A stretch of DNA of 42,503 nt, from the NCBI GenBank assembly GCA_003248125.1, contig QJXZ01000380.1, positions 1-42,503 of the forward strand, written 5' to 3'. Numbering within the stretch: position 1 is the first letter of the stretch; every line of letters begins with the position of its first letter. Position numbers and translations under genes: made by a program. This document shows positions 9,395 to 18,755 of this stretch, in pieces. The notes beneath the pieces were generated by a model. It made no database searches and was not told where the DNA came from. It saw nothing but the letters and a program-made list of their open reading frames with translations. The stretch is from Gammaproteobacteria bacterium. GTDB lineage: Bacteria; Pseudomonadota; Gammaproteobacteria; Pseudomonadales; Azotimanducaceae.

Positions 9395-10400
9395 GGGGTA
9401 TGCCGAGCTCGTCCATCGGCCAACGCGCGCGGGTGCTGATGGCGAGCGGTTCGCGCTGGCCGGCTGTGAGGCGCTGTGCGCCGGCGAATGCGATCATGGC
9501 GCCATTGTCGGTGCAGAGTTGCGGCGGTGGGTAGAACACCGACGCGTCGAGCGCCGCGAGCGCTGCGCGAAGCCGTTGATTGGCGGCAACGCCGCCCGCC
9601 ATCACGAGTTGCGTCGACGCTGTTGCTTCGAGCGCGCGACGACACTTGATGATCAGCGTGTCCACGACGGCAGCCTCGAATGCGCAGGCAATGTCTGCCT
9701 TGTCAGCCGGCGAAGCTTCGCTACCGAGCGCGCGAATGGCGGTGAGCGCAGCGGTTTTCAAACCGCTGAAGCTGAAGTCGAGTCCCGGGCGGTCGGTCAT
9801 CGGACGAGGGAATTGGAAACGACCGGGCGTCCCCGCTTGGGCGAGCGCGGCGAGCGCGGGGCCACCTGGATAGGGCAGCCCGAGCAGCTTCGCGGTCTTG
9901 TCGAATGCTTCACCGGCGGCGTCGTCGATCGACTCCCCCAGGGTTCGGTAGCGACCGACGCCGTCGACCGCGACCAGTTGCGTGTGCCCGCCGGACACCA
10001 ACAGGGCGATGAAAGGGAATTTCGGGCGCGGCTCTGCGAGCAACGGTGCGAGCAGATGTGCCTCCATGTGGTGAATGCCGACCGCCGGCACACCGAGCGA
10101 CCAGGCGAGCGCGCGACCAATGGCGGCGCCGACCATCAATGCGCCGATGAGCCCTGGTCCGGCGGTGTAGGCAACGCCGCCGATGTCCCGAAAGCCGATA
10201 CCGGCGCGGGCGAAGGTCTCTTGGATCAGTGGTGTGGTCTTGCGGATGTGGTCGCGGGACGCGAGTTCCGGAACGACGCCGCCGTATTCGGCGTGCATGG
10301 CCACTTGCGAGTAGAGCGTGTCTGCGAGCAGGCCGCGCGCCGTGTCGTAGAGCGCAATACCCGTCTCGTCGCAGGACGTCTCGATGCCGAGTACGATCAT
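9387..10400 (-). CDS. tsaD: tRNA t6A37 threonylcarbamoyltransferase TsaD
   Basis: TsaD, with TsaB and TsaE, transfers threonylcarbamoyl from TC-AMP to A37 of ANN-decoding tRNAs. The 337-residue protein starts [19 protein letters not shown], and has the metal-binding [11 protein letters not shown] (HxxxH), [26 protein letters not shown] and a late [12 protein letters not shown], all typical of the ASKHA-fold family. It is divergent from rpsU across a 211-base gap that carries a 19-bp tandem repeat, a degenerate palindromic element and the rpsU promoter. The tsaD/rpsU divergent pair is common in gammaproteobacteria. Confidence 0.97.
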   Translation of the reverse strand: MIVLGIETSCDETGIALYDTARGLLADTLYSQVAMHAEYGGVVPELASRDHIRKTTPLIQETFARAGIGFRDIGGVAYTAGPGLIGALMVGAAIGRALAWSLGVPAVGIHHMEAHLLAPLLAEPRPKFPFIALLVSGGHTQLVAVDGVGRYRTLGESIDDAAGEAFDKTAKLLGLPYPGGPALAALAQAGTPGRFQFPRPMTDRPGLDFSFSGLKTAALTAIRALGSEASPADKADIACAFEAAVVDTLIIKCRRALEATASTQLVMAGGVAANQRLRAALAALDASVFYPPPQLCTDNGAMIAFAGAQRLTAGQREPLAISTRARWPMDELGIPHG

Positions 10401-10412
10401 GGCGCGGCATTA

Positions 10413-10450
10413 TGCCCCGGGGCAACGAATTTGCCCCGGCGCAGCGAGTT
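10413..10450. repeat. 19-bp tandem repeat (TGCCCCGG family), locus 1
   Basis: Two adjacent 19-base units begin TGCCCCGG (10413-10431 and 10432-10450; 15 of 19 positions match), and a third, much poorer unit may follow to 10469. CCGGGGCAA (10417-10425) can pair perfectly with TTGCCCCGG (10431-10439) around a 5-base loop. The same 19-base periodicity and sequence recur at 39071-39108. The repeat lies between divergent tsaD and rpsU and starts 13 bases upstream of the tsaD start codon, so it would fall in or near the tsaD leader. Confidence 0.7.
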
Positions 10451-10458
10451 TGCGGCAC

Positions 10459-10527
10459 GGTAACAGTTACCGACTTCCACCGACGGCAGGGCTGGCGCAG
10501 GCTGGTCGGCAATCGGCACCTGTCAGC
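10459..10527. repeat. Palindromic REPIN-like element, degenerate copy 2
   Basis: The left arm 10459-10478 matches the arm of copy 1 at 18 of 20 positions, and the right arm 10508-10527 matches at about 16 of 20 in inverted orientation, with a 29-base spacer. The left arm has become a near-perfect small palindrome, GGTAACAGTTACC. It ends 12 bases upstream of the rpsU -35 element, so it sits directly against the promoter of the rpsU-dnaG-rpoD cluster. The decay suggests an old insertion. Confidence 0.65.
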
Positions 10528-10539
10528 GGAAGGGCTTCC

Positions 10540-10569
10540 TTGGCAATACGGGTGCTCACCCAGTAGAAT
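10540..10569 (+). promoter_or_regulatory. Probable sigma-70 promoter of rpsU
   Basis: TTGGCA (10540-10545), an 18-base spacer and TAGAAT (10564-10569) precede rpsU by about 43 bases. This is a good match to the housekeeping consensus and is the only such pair I see in the tsaD-rpsU gap. It would drive rpsU and, by read-through, yqeY, dnaG and perhaps rpoD. Confidence 0.6.
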
Positions 10570-10611
10570 CCGCGTCCTTTTTCGCCCATTGCGGCTGGAG
10601 GTTGAGTCCGG

Positions 10612-10827
10612 GTGCCATTCGTCAAGGTCAGAGAGAACGAACCTTTCGATGTCGCGTTGCGACGTTTCAAGCGGTCTTGTGAGAAGGCCGGTGTGCTCTC
10701 CGAGGTGCGCCGTCGCGAGTTCTACGAGAAGCCCACATCGGTGCGCAAGCGCAAGGCCGCCGCCGCCGTGAAGCGCCACCAGAAGAAACTACAGCGCGAA
10801 TCGCGCCGCTTCGAACGTAACTTCTGA
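10612..10827 (+). CDS. rpsU: 30S ribosomal protein S21
   Basis: S21 is a small basic 30S subunit protein involved in initiation-region base pairing. The 71-residue product [21 protein letters not shown] through a lysine/arginine-rich tail is unmistakable. It uses a GTG start; GGAGGT (10597-10602) lies 9 bases upstream. It is the first gene of the classic macromolecular-synthesis cluster with dnaG and rpoD, with yqeY inserted between. The next gene starts 9 bases downstream. Confidence 0.98.
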   Translation: MPFVKVRENEPFDVALRRFKRSCEKAGVLSEVRRREFYEKPTSVRKRKAAAAVKRHQKKLQRESRRFERNF

Positions 10828-10836
10828 CGCGACGCC

Positions 10837-11286
10837 ATGGCGGATCTCCGCACGCGCGTCGCCGAAGCCACCACGTTGGCCATGAAAGCCCGGGACAAAG
10901 CCCGGGTGGCGGCGCTGCGCCTCGTCAACGCCGACATCAAGCGCCTCGAGGTGGACGAGCGGCGTACGGCCACCGACGACGACGTCATCGCGGTCCTCAA
11001 CCGGATGCTCAAGCAACGCGCCGAGGCGGAATCGCAATACCGCGGTGCCGGGCGCGTCGACCTCGCCGAGCAGGAAGCCTTCGAGGCCGGTGTCATCCGC
11101 GAGTTCATGCCGCAGCCGCTCAACGAAGCGGAACTCGAGGCGCTGATCGAGGCCGCCGTTCGAGACAACGCCGCGACCTCAATGCGCGACATGGGCAAGG
11201 TGATGGCGGCCCTCAAGGGTGCGGTCGCCGGACGGGCAGACATGGCGGCGGTCAGCGCACGCGTGAAGGCGCGTCTCGGCGCCTAA
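10837..11286 (+). CDS. yqeY: GatB/YqeY domain protein
   Basis: YqeY proteins are about 150 residues and resemble the tail domain of GatB, the tRNA-dependent amidotransferase subunit that contacts tRNA; their own role is not established. The 149-residue product has the family pattern MKARDKARVAALRLVNADIK, a middle EEAF/EAGVIREFMPQPL segment and the glycine-containing C-terminal MRDMGKVMAALKGAVAGRAD. It lies between rpsU and dnaG, a frequent position in Pseudomonas-like genomes, with only 9 and 18 bases on either side, so it is cotranscribed with them. Confidence 0.93.
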   Translation: MADLRTRVAEATTLAMKARDKARVAALRLVNADIKRLEVDERRTATDDDVIAVLNRMLKQRAEAESQYRGAGRVDLAEQEAFEAGVIREFMPQPLNEAELEALIEAAVRDNAATSMRDMGKVMAALKGAVAGRADMAAVSARVKARLGA

Positions 11287-11304
11287 AGCCGTAAACTGAC
11301 CGGC

Positions 11305-13062
11305 ATGGCCGGCCGCATACCCCAGCCCTTCATCAACGACTTGCTCGCGCGCGTCGACATTCTCGACGTCATCGAATCGCGCTTGACGTTGCGCAAATCG
11401 GGCGCTCATCGGTATCTCGCGCTGTGCCCGTTTCACGACGAAAAGACGCCGTCCTTCAACGTCAATACCGACCGCCAGTTTTACTACTGCTTCGGTTGCG
11501 GGGCGACCGGCACGGCACTCAAGTTTCTCATGCAGTACGACCAGCTGGACTTCGTGCCGGCGGTCGAGGCGCTGGCCGCGATCGCCGGTGTCGAGGTACC
11601 ACGCGAGAAATCCGATCGGCTGCGCGCCGAAGCCAGCGACCGACTCTACAGTGTGCTCGCCGCTGCCGATGCCTACTACCGGAAGATGTTGAAGCAGCAC
11701 GCGGATGCGGCCCGAGCTATCGATTATTTGAAAGGACGTGGCGTCAACGGCCTCACCGCGCGCGACTTCGGCATCGGCTTTGCGCCGCCCGGCTGGGACA
11801 ATCTGGTGCGCGCGCTCGCGCAGGCACAGACCGCGGATCTCACCGACGCAGGGCTCGTCACCAGCCGCGACTCGGGTGGGGTGTACGACCGATTCCGTGA
11901 TCGCATCATGTTTCCGATCCGCGACCTGCGCGGACGCGTGATTGCGTTCGGCGGGCGGGTACTGGGCGACGACAAGCCGAAATACCTGAATTCGCCGGAG
12001 ACTGCCGTGTTCCACAAGGGTCACGAACTCTATGGCCTGTTCGAGGCGCGCAGGACGGTGCGTAGCCTCGCGCGTCTGTTGCTCGTCGAGGGCTACATGG
12101 ACGTGGTGGCGCTCGCGCAGGCAGGCATCGGCTATGCCGTGGCGACCCTCGGTACCGCATCCGGGACGCCTCATTTCGAGAAACTGTTCCGCTATGCGCC
12201 GGCCGTGATCTGCTGCTTCGACGGCGATCCGGCAGGTCGCGAGGCGGCCTGGAAGGCGCTGTCGGCGGCCTTGCCCGCACTGGGGTCGGGGCGCCAGCTG
12301 TCGTTCGTGTTCCTGCCCGACGGCGAGGACCCGGACACCCTGATCCGCAAGGAGGGCAAGGCGGCCTTCGAGGCGCGGCTCGATGGCGCGGTGTCGGCGG
12401 TCGAGTATTTGTTCACGCGGTTGAGCGAAGGTCTCGACCGACGGACCTTGGATGGTCGTGCCCGGCTCGCCGAGCTCGCCATGCCCTATCTTCAGAAATT
12501 GCCGACCGGTGTGCTCAAGGACCTCATGCTGCGCCGCTTGAGCGAGCTCACCGAACTCACCGCCGAGATGCTGGTTCGACAGCTGGCGACGGCCGGGCCC
12601 GCGGCACCGGCGCCGCTCGCGGCTCGGCGGCGCGGGCCCATTGAATCCAAGATTTCTAGGCTAAGTGAATACTTACTGACTTCGCTGATACAGCACCCCG
12701 AGCTGGTGAAGGAACTGAGTGCGGAGCGACGCGACGATTTGCTGGCTCTGGACGATTGCTTGCTCGCGCGCTTGGTGCGGCACCTGGTGGACAATCCGGA
12801 TGCGGATACGGCCGCCCTGCTCGGCTATTGGACGGGCGAGACCGAGCACGGCACCCTGCTCGGTTTGGCTGAACGCCGCCTGATGTTGGCTGGCGAGGCC
12901 CTCGCGCGCGAGTTTGCCGATGCCGTCGACCAGGAGCTGGCGGCGCGCGCCAAGGCCAATCGGGCCGCTGCGCTCGAGGATTTACGGTCCGACGGCTCGG
13001 TCGAGAAACTGAAATCCTATTGGCGACTCAAACGACAGGAAACGGAAAGTTCCAATGGGTAG
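11305..13062 (+). CDS. dnaG: DNA primase
   Basis: DnaG makes RNA primers at the replication fork. The 585-residue protein has the N-terminal zinc-binding domain (C41, H44, C62, C65 in CPFHDEKTPSF and CFGCG). The RNA polymerase/TOPRIM domain follows, with the catalytic glutamate at about 262 in LLVEGYMDV and DGDPAG at 306-311, and then a C-terminal helicase-binding region from about 450. A short low-complexity alanine/proline linker (roughly 427-440) separates the last two. The length is normal. Codon use and base composition dip toward A/T around 12650-12690, at the start of the helicase-interaction domain. Confidence 0.97.
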   Translation: MAGRIPQPFINDLLARVDILDVIESRLTLRKSGAHRYLALCPFHDEKTPSFNVNTDRQFYYCFGCGATGTALKFLMQYDQLDFVPAVEALAAIAGVEVPREKSDRLRAEASDRLYSVLAAADAYYRKMLKQHADAARAIDYLKGRGVNGLTARDFGIGFAPPGWDNLVRALAQAQTADLTDAGLVTSRDSGGVYDRFRDRIMFPIRDLRGRVIAFGGRVLGDDKPKYLNSPETAVFHKGHELYGLFEARRTVRSLARLLLVEGYMDVVALAQAGIGYAVATLGTASGTPHFEKLFRYAPAVICCFDGDPAGREAAWKALSAALPALGSGRQLSFVFLPDGEDPDTLIRKEGKAAFEARLDGAVSAVEYLFTRLSEGLDRRTLDGRARLAELAMPYLQKLPTGVLKDLMLRRLSELTELTAEMLVRQLATAGPAAPAPLAARRRGPIESKISRLSEYLLTSLIQHPELVKELSAERRDDLLALDDCLLARLVRHLVDNPDADTAALLGYWTGETEHGTLLGLAERRLMLAGEALAREFADAVDQELAARAKANRAAALEDLRSDGSVEKLKSYWRLKRQETESSNG

Positions 13063-13082
13063 AGGTACCTGGACGACCAGGC

Positions 13083-13088
13083 TATAAT
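13083..13088 (+). promoter_or_regulatory. Candidate -10 box of an rpoD promoter
   Basis: A perfect TATAAT lies 66 bases upstream of the rpoD ATG, followed by a GC-rich discriminator and a T-run. No clear -35 hexamer is at 17 bases upstream and there is no TGn extension, so it may need an activator. Separate promoters for rpoD within this cluster are known in E. coli. Confidence 0.45.
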
Positions 13089-13154
13089 CTCGCGCTTTTT
13101 TCCATCGCTTCCGAGTGCGCGCACTTTGCGCGCGCTCCCTAACCCCGAGGACGC

Positions 13155-14969
<1,815 letters not shown>

Positions 14970-14978
14970 TCCGCTTCG

Positions 14979-15002
14979 TGTGGGAGCGGCCTTGGCCGCG
15001 AC
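14979..15002. repeat. REP-like palindrome downstream of rpoD
   Basis: GCGGCC (14986-14991) and GGCCGC (14994-14999) form a tight stem around TT, inside a TGTGGGAGCGG...CCGCGAC frame. That frame is very like the REP units known from Pseudomonas and Xanthomonadaceae. It starts 9 bases after the rpoD stop. A second, simpler stem CGCCGC-GAG-GCGGCG follows at 15032-15046. Confidence 0.65.
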
Positions 15003-15061
15003 AACTAGCAAGGTTTCAGGTGCAGCTCCTTCGCCGCGAGGCGGCGTGTGAACTGCCGTAA

Positions 15062-15096
15062 GCTTGCAAAGTGCCACGAGGTGGCACTTAGCAAGC
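15062..15096. other. Long GAG-loop hairpin between rpoD and tRNA
   Basis: AAGTGCCAC (15069-15077) pairs perfectly with GTGGCACTT (15081-15089) across a GAG loop. After one A/A mismatch the stem continues with GCTTGC (15062-15067) against GCAAGC (15091-15096), giving 15 base pairs in 35 bases. No T-tract follows on either strand. It could stall RNA degradation, mark an RNase III cut that frees the tRNA, or be a repeat element. Confidence 0.6.
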
Positions 15097-15108
15097 AACG
15101 CAAGCGAC

Positions 15109-15182
15109 GGGCCCATAGCTCAGTTGGTTAGAGCAGTCGACTCATAATCGATTGGTCGAAGGTTCGAGTCCTTCTGGGCCCA
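15109..15182 (+). tRNA. ileX: tRNA-Ile2 (anticodon CAU), possibly tRNA-Met
   Basis: A full cloverleaf of 74 bases: acceptor GGGCCCA/TGGGCCC, D arm GCTC/GAGC, anticodon stem GTCGA/TCGAT with loop CTCATAA, T arm GAAGG/CCTTC with TTCGAGT, discriminator A. I prefer the lysidine-modified isoleucine tRNA over elongator Met. The TTGGTCG variable region, C4-G69 and C5-G68 pairs fit TilS substrates, and E. coli ileX also lies downstream of rpoD. Anticodon alone cannot decide. The 3' CCA is not encoded (A73 is followed by CCC), and position 27-43 is a G-U pair. Confidence 0.93.
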
Positions 15183-15337
15183 CCCTGTCGAAAGCTGTGT
15201 TTCGCGGCACGACACACGGCTTGCGACTCGGCAGCGGCGCTTGCGGCCCCTCGTCTCAATTTACAGACCAGGCACGGATCTGCCGCCCGTGGCCTTCTAT
15301 ACTGGCGCGCAAATTCGACTTCGAGCGGATTGCGCCG

Positions 15338-16750
15338 ATGACCGTCGAAATTCTCCCCGTCATTCTTGCGGGCGGCGCGGGCACCCGGCTGTGGCCCCTG
15401 TCCCGCGAGTTGTATCCGAAGCAGTACCTGCCCTTGGCCGGCGAGCACACCATGCTGCAAGCCACGCTCGATCGCCTGGATGGTCTGGACGTGTTGTCGC
15501 CGTATGTCGTCTGTAACGACGAGCATCGGTTTTTGGCGGCCGAGCAGATGCGCAGCCTCGGCACCGATTGGGGCGCACTGATACTCGAGCCGAAGGGCCG
15601 CAACACGGCGCCCGCCATTGCCTTAGCTGCGCACCGCGCCGCGGCGAACGGCGGTGATCCGGTTCTGCTCGTGTTGCCCGCAGACCACTTCATCGCCGAC
15701 GCGCAAGCTTTCCGCTCCGCCGTCCGCACGGGTGCGGAGATCGTTCGCGACGGCAAGCTGCTGACATTCGGTGTCGTGCCCGATCGACCCGAGACCGGCT
15801 TCGGGTATATCCGGGCGGGCGCTGCGATGGGCAAAGGCGCCTCGTGCGTTGCGGAGTTCGTCGAGAAGCCGGATGCGGAAACTGCCGAGCGCTACGTCGA
15901 AAGTGGTGAGTACGCTTGGAATAGCGGCATGTTCATGTTCCGCGCCAAGGCCTTTCTCGCCGAGCTCGAAAAGCACCGCCCCGACATCGCCGACGCCGTG
16001 GCGGAAGCAGCCGCACACTTCAAGGCCGATCTCGATTTTTTGCGGCCAGGTGAATCGTTTGCGTGCGTGCCGGCGGAAAGCATCGACTTTGCGGTGATGG
16101 AAAAGACGGATCGCGCGGTTGTGCTACCGATCGATGTCGGCTGGAGCGACGTTGGCTCGTTCGGGGCGCTACTGGCAGTGGTGGAGCGCGATGCGGCAGG
16201 CAATGGCGTGCGCGGCGACGTGCTGAGCGTCGATACGCGGGATTCATTGCTGATCGCGGAGTCGCGCCTCATCGCTGCACTCGGCGTGACCGATACGATC
16301 GTGGTCGAGACGGCGGATGCCGTGCTGGTCGCGGCGAGGGATCGGGCACAGGACGTAAAGCGGCTCGTCGACACGATCAAGAGGCGTGGCCGCACCGAGC
16401 ATCAGCTACATCGACGCGTTTACAGACCATGGGGTACGTACGAAACGATTGCCGAGTCCGATCGCTATCAGGTCAAACGCATTACGGTGAACCCAGGTGC
16501 AGCGTTGTCGCTACAGATGCATCACCATCGTTCGGAGCACTGGATCGTCGTGCGCGGTACGGCCACCGTGGTTTGCGGTGAGAAGGAACTGGTGTTGCAC
16601 GAGAACGAATCGACCTACATACCGATGGGTAGTCGCCATCGCCTGACCAACCCCGGCAAGATTCCGCTGCATCTCATCGAGGTGCAGGTGGGCTCGTACT
16701 TGGGTGAGGACGACATCGTGCGCTTCGATGACGTCTATGGCCGTGGCTAG
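15338..16750 (+). CDS. manC: Mannose-1-phosphate guanylyltransferase / mannose-6-phosphate isomerase
   Basis: A bifunctional type-II enzyme (AlgA/ManC/XanB family) making GDP-mannose for surface polysaccharide. The 470-residue protein has the N-terminal nucleotidyltransferase signature GGAGTRLWPLSRELYPKQYLPL, then FVEKPD and EYAWNSGMFMF. The C-terminal cupin isomerase domain has QMHHHRSEHWIVV with metal-binding histidines and glutamate, and TYIPMGSRHRL. I start it at MTVEILPVILAGG; upstream in-frame codons run into the tRNA. The Shine-Dalgarno is weak. A possible -10 (TATACT, 15298-15303) lies upstream without a matching -35. No other polysaccharide genes are adjacent. Confidence 0.93.
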   Translation: MTVEILPVILAGGAGTRLWPLSRELYPKQYLPLAGEHTMLQATLDRLDGLDVLSPYVVCNDEHRFLAAEQMRSLGTDWGALILEPKGRNTAPAIALAAHRAAANGGDPVLLVLPADHFIADAQAFRSAVRTGAEIVRDGKLLTFGVVPDRPETGFGYIRAGAAMGKGASCVAEFVEKPDAETAERYVESGEYAWNSGMFMFRAKAFLAELEKHRPDIADAVAEAAAHFKADLDFLRPGESFACVPAESIDFAVMEKTDRAVVLPIDVGWSDVGSFGALLAVVERDAAGNGVRGDVLSVDTRDSLLIAESRLIAALGVTDTIVVETADAVLVAARDRAQDVKRLVDTIKRRGRTEHQLHRRVYRPWGTYETIAESDRYQVKRITVNPGAALSLQMHHHRSEHWIVVRGTATVVCGEKELVLHENESTYIPMGSRHRLTNPGKIPLHLIEVQVGSYLGEDDIVRFDDVYGRG

Positions 16751-16773
16751 TCGGGGCTAGAGCGAGTGGCCGA

Positions 16774-17403
16774 TCAGCTGAACTTGTCTTCGACGTATGC
16801 GAGGAGCACCGCGACGCTTTCTTTCGGCGTCTGCTTCTCCGTGTCTACCACCACCTCGGCGGCGTCCGGCGGTTCATAGGGTGAGGACACGCCGGTGAAG
16901 TCTCGGATCTCGCCGGCCCGCGCCTTCTGATACAAGCCCTTCGGATCGCGCGCCTCGCAGGTCGCCACATCGGCCTTTACGTACACTTCGTGAAAGCGCT
17001 CGGGCGCGGCGCCGCGCGCGATCTGCCGGTCTGCGCGATATGGCGAGACGAACGCCGAAATGCAGATGATGCCGGCGCGTGCGAACAGTGCGGCCACCTC
17101 ACCAGCGCGCCGGATGTTCTCGGTACGGCCGCCATGACTAAAGTCGAGATCCGCGCACAGCCCATGGCGGACGTTGTCACCGTCCAGCACATACACCTGA
17201 TAGCCACGGTTGAACAGCACTTCCTCGAGGCCGAAAGCCAAGGTCGACTTACCGGCACCCGACAATCCAGTGAACCAAAGCACACCACCCCGGTGACGGT
17301 TGCGCGCTTCACGTTGCTCGGTTGAGATTCGGTGCTCGACCCGCGTGATGTTGGTTGCTTTGCGTGTAGGCACCGCATGGCATGTGATTCGAGACTGCGG
17401 CAT
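16774..17403 (-). CDS. cysC: Adenylylsulfate (APS) kinase
   Basis: CysC phosphorylates adenosine 5'-phosphosulfate to PAPS, for sulfate assimilation or for sulfating glycans and lipids. The 209-residue form chosen here has Walker A GLSGAGKS, DGDNVRHGLC, RTENIRRAGEVA, the catalytic-serine region FVSPYRADR and CEARDPKGLYQKARAG. The start is uncertain: the ATG at 17403 has no good Shine-Dalgarno, an upstream TTG (17430) and a downstream GTG are possible, and homology begins only near the ITRVEHRIS segment. It stands alone without cysN/cysD and converges on manC across 23 bases. Use in sulfating an exported polysaccharide is conceivable, but nothing here proves it. Confidence 0.92.
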   Translation of the reverse strand: MPQSRITCHAVPTRKATNITRVEHRISTEQREARNRHRGGVLWFTGLSGAGKSTLAFGLEEVLFNRGYQVYVLDGDNVRHGLCADLDFSHGGRTENIRRAGEVAALFARAGIICISAFVSPYRADRQIARGAAPERFHEVYVKADVATCEARDPKGLYQKARAGEIRDFTGVSSPYEPPDAAEVVVDTEKQTPKESVAVLLAYVEDKFS

Positions 17404-17466
17404 GTTCTGGATTATCGTGATCGAAGTCAACGTGACCGCGCGAACTGCGCCGCGTTGCCGATGGCA

Positions 17467-17482
17467 TTCAGTTTGCGTTCAG
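17467..17482 (+). promoter_or_regulatory. TTCAG direct repeat, OmpR/PhoB-type spacing
   Basis: TTCAG at 17467-17471 and 17478-17482 are spaced at 11 bases centre to centre, the period used by OmpR/PhoB-family response regulators. They lie 56 bases upstream of the OmpA-type lipoprotein start, in the divergent gap with cysC. No regulator gene is nearby and I cannot assign a binding protein. Confidence 0.35.
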
Positions 17483-17537
17483 CGTCGATCTGCGCAGAAT
17501 GAGCGCCGAACTGGTAGCGGATATCCGGAGGATTCCC

Positions 17538-18206
17538 ATGTTTGCGTTTCATCGATCGGTGGTTGCCGTGTCGCTCGTTGCGCTCGTCGTCGGGTGTACC
17601 ACGAACCCATACACGGGCGAGCGTGAGGCCAGCAACACGGGTAAGGGCGCTGGTATCGGCGCTGCGGCCGGTGCCGTGATCGGTGCCATTGCGGGTGGCG
17701 GCAGTTCCGAGGAGCGGCGCAAGAAGGCGCTCATCGGTGCTGGTATCGGCGCTTTGGCAGGTGCCGGCGTAGGTGCCTACATGGACAAGCAAGAGAGCAA
17801 GCTGCGTGAGCAGCTGGCCGGCACCGGCGTCAGCGTCACCCGGCAGGGCGACAACCTGATTCTCAACATGCCGGGCAACATTACCTTCGACGTCAACCAA
17901 TCGGACGTGAAGAGCGGGTTCTATCCGGTGTTGAACTCGGTAGGCCTGGTGCTGAAGGAGTACGAAAAGACGCTCGTCGACGTGGTCGGGCATACCGACA
18001 GCACGGGTCCTTACGACTACAACATGCAACTGTCACAACGACGCGCGGCTTCCGTCGGCCAGTACTTGCAGGCGCAAGGCGTCATGGCGCAGCGCATCTT
18101 CACGCAGGGTTTCGGACCGCAGTATCCGATCGCATCGAACGACACGGCCGACGGCCGGCAGCTCAACCGCCGCGTAGAACTGGTGTTGCGGCCGCTGACG
18201 GTCTGA
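17538..18206 (+). CDS. OmpA-family lipoprotein with glycine zipper (YiaD-like)
   Basis: A 222-residue envelope protein. It starts at the ATG preceded by GGAGGA (17527-17532). The signal peptide ends in a lipobox, LVVGC, so the mature protein is probably a lipid-anchored outer-membrane protein. A glycine-zipper segment follows (GKGAGIGAAAGAVIGAIAGG, then GAGIGALAGAGVGAY). The C-terminal OmpA/MotB domain has FDVNQSDVKSGF, VVGHTDSTGPYDYN and LSQRRAASV with the peptidoglycan-binding pattern, ending NRRVELVL. E. coli YiaD has the same layout. A TTCAG direct repeat upstream suggests envelope-stress control (inference). It converges with the ACT-domain gene. Confidence 0.92.
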   Translation: MFAFHRSVVAVSLVALVVGCTTNPYTGEREASNTGKGAGIGAAAGAVIGAIAGGGSSEERRKKALIGAGIGALAGAGVGAYMDKQESKLREQLAGTGVSVTRQGDNLILNMPGNITFDVNQSDVKSGFYPVLNSVGLVLKEYEKTLVDVVGHTDSTGPYDYNMQLSQRRAASVGQYLQAQGVMAQRIFTQGFGPQYPIASNDTADGRQLNRRVELVLRPLTV

Positions 18207-18222
18207 TGGATTGCGGCTGCGG

Positions 18223-18744
18223 CTAGAGCGTCTCTAGCGATCCGTCCAAGTCCCGCTCGGCGCAAAAATCCTCGAATGCCGCGCGCAGCGCGCGCGGCTG
18301 GGCGCCGGCGGGAATCTCCACGCGCATCGTCAAACTGAAGATCGGCGTGCCGGTGTGCGGCGCGGGCTGCGTATCCGTGGACAGATCCTCGATGTTGATT
18401 TGTCGCGCCGAGAAGAAGCCGGCGATCTCATGCACGATTCCGGGATGATCCATGGCGCGTACGCGCACGCGATAGGGAAGCGTGCGCAGGCTACGGTCTC
18501 TGTCCGTCGTGCGGCGAAAGATGTGGCCGAGCTCGAGCTTGGTGCACAGCGCGGCGAGATCGCGTTCGAGGGCGTCGATCGATGCGGCGGCGCCGGTGAG
18601 TGACATCAGCACCGCAAACTCGCCGCCGAGCACGGTCATGCGTGAGTCGTCGATGTTGAGATCGAGGTTTCGCGCCAGTGCGGCGAGCGCATTGACGATA
18701 CCGGGACGATCTTTGCCAATGGCCGAGATGACGGCGCGCGCCAT
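18223..18744 (-). CDS. GcvR-like tandem ACT-domain protein
   Basis: A 173-residue protein built of two ACT domains: residues 1-80 (ISAIGKDRPGIVNALAALA, DDSRMTVLGGEFAVLM) and about 90-170 (VRAMDHPGIVHEIAGFFSARQINIEDLSTDT). This is the layout of GcvR, the glycine-sensing partner of the GcvA activator in E. coli. It starts 11 bases after the glyQS stop, with AGGGGG as Shine-Dalgarno overlapping that stop, so the two are cotranscribed. A regulator of the GcvR type next to glycyl-tRNA synthetase makes a glycine-related role likely, though the ligand is not shown. No gcvA or gcvTHP is in the window. Confidence 0.85.
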   Translation of the reverse strand: MARAVISAIGKDRPGIVNALAALARNLDLNIDDSRMTVLGGEFAVLMSLTGAAASIDALERDLAALCTKLELGHIFRRTTDRDRSLRTLPYRVRVRAMDHPGIVHEIAGFFSARQINIEDLSTDTQPAPHTGTPIFSLTMRVEIPAGAQPRALRAAFEDFCAERDLDGSLETL

Positions 18745-18755
18745 GCGCTTGCCCC

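Noticed and set aside
9378-10463. Long plus-strand frame opposite tsaD (361 codons)
   Set aside because: Antisense shadow of tsaD; composition is not protein-like and tsaD is certain.
10413-10527. Possible CRISPR or short repeat array
   Set aside because: Only two or three adjacent 19-base units without unique spacers, and no cas genes.
15109-15337. tRNA as an attachment site for an integrated island
   Set aside because: No integrase gene and no repeated tRNA 3' end were seen; the following genes look chromosomal.
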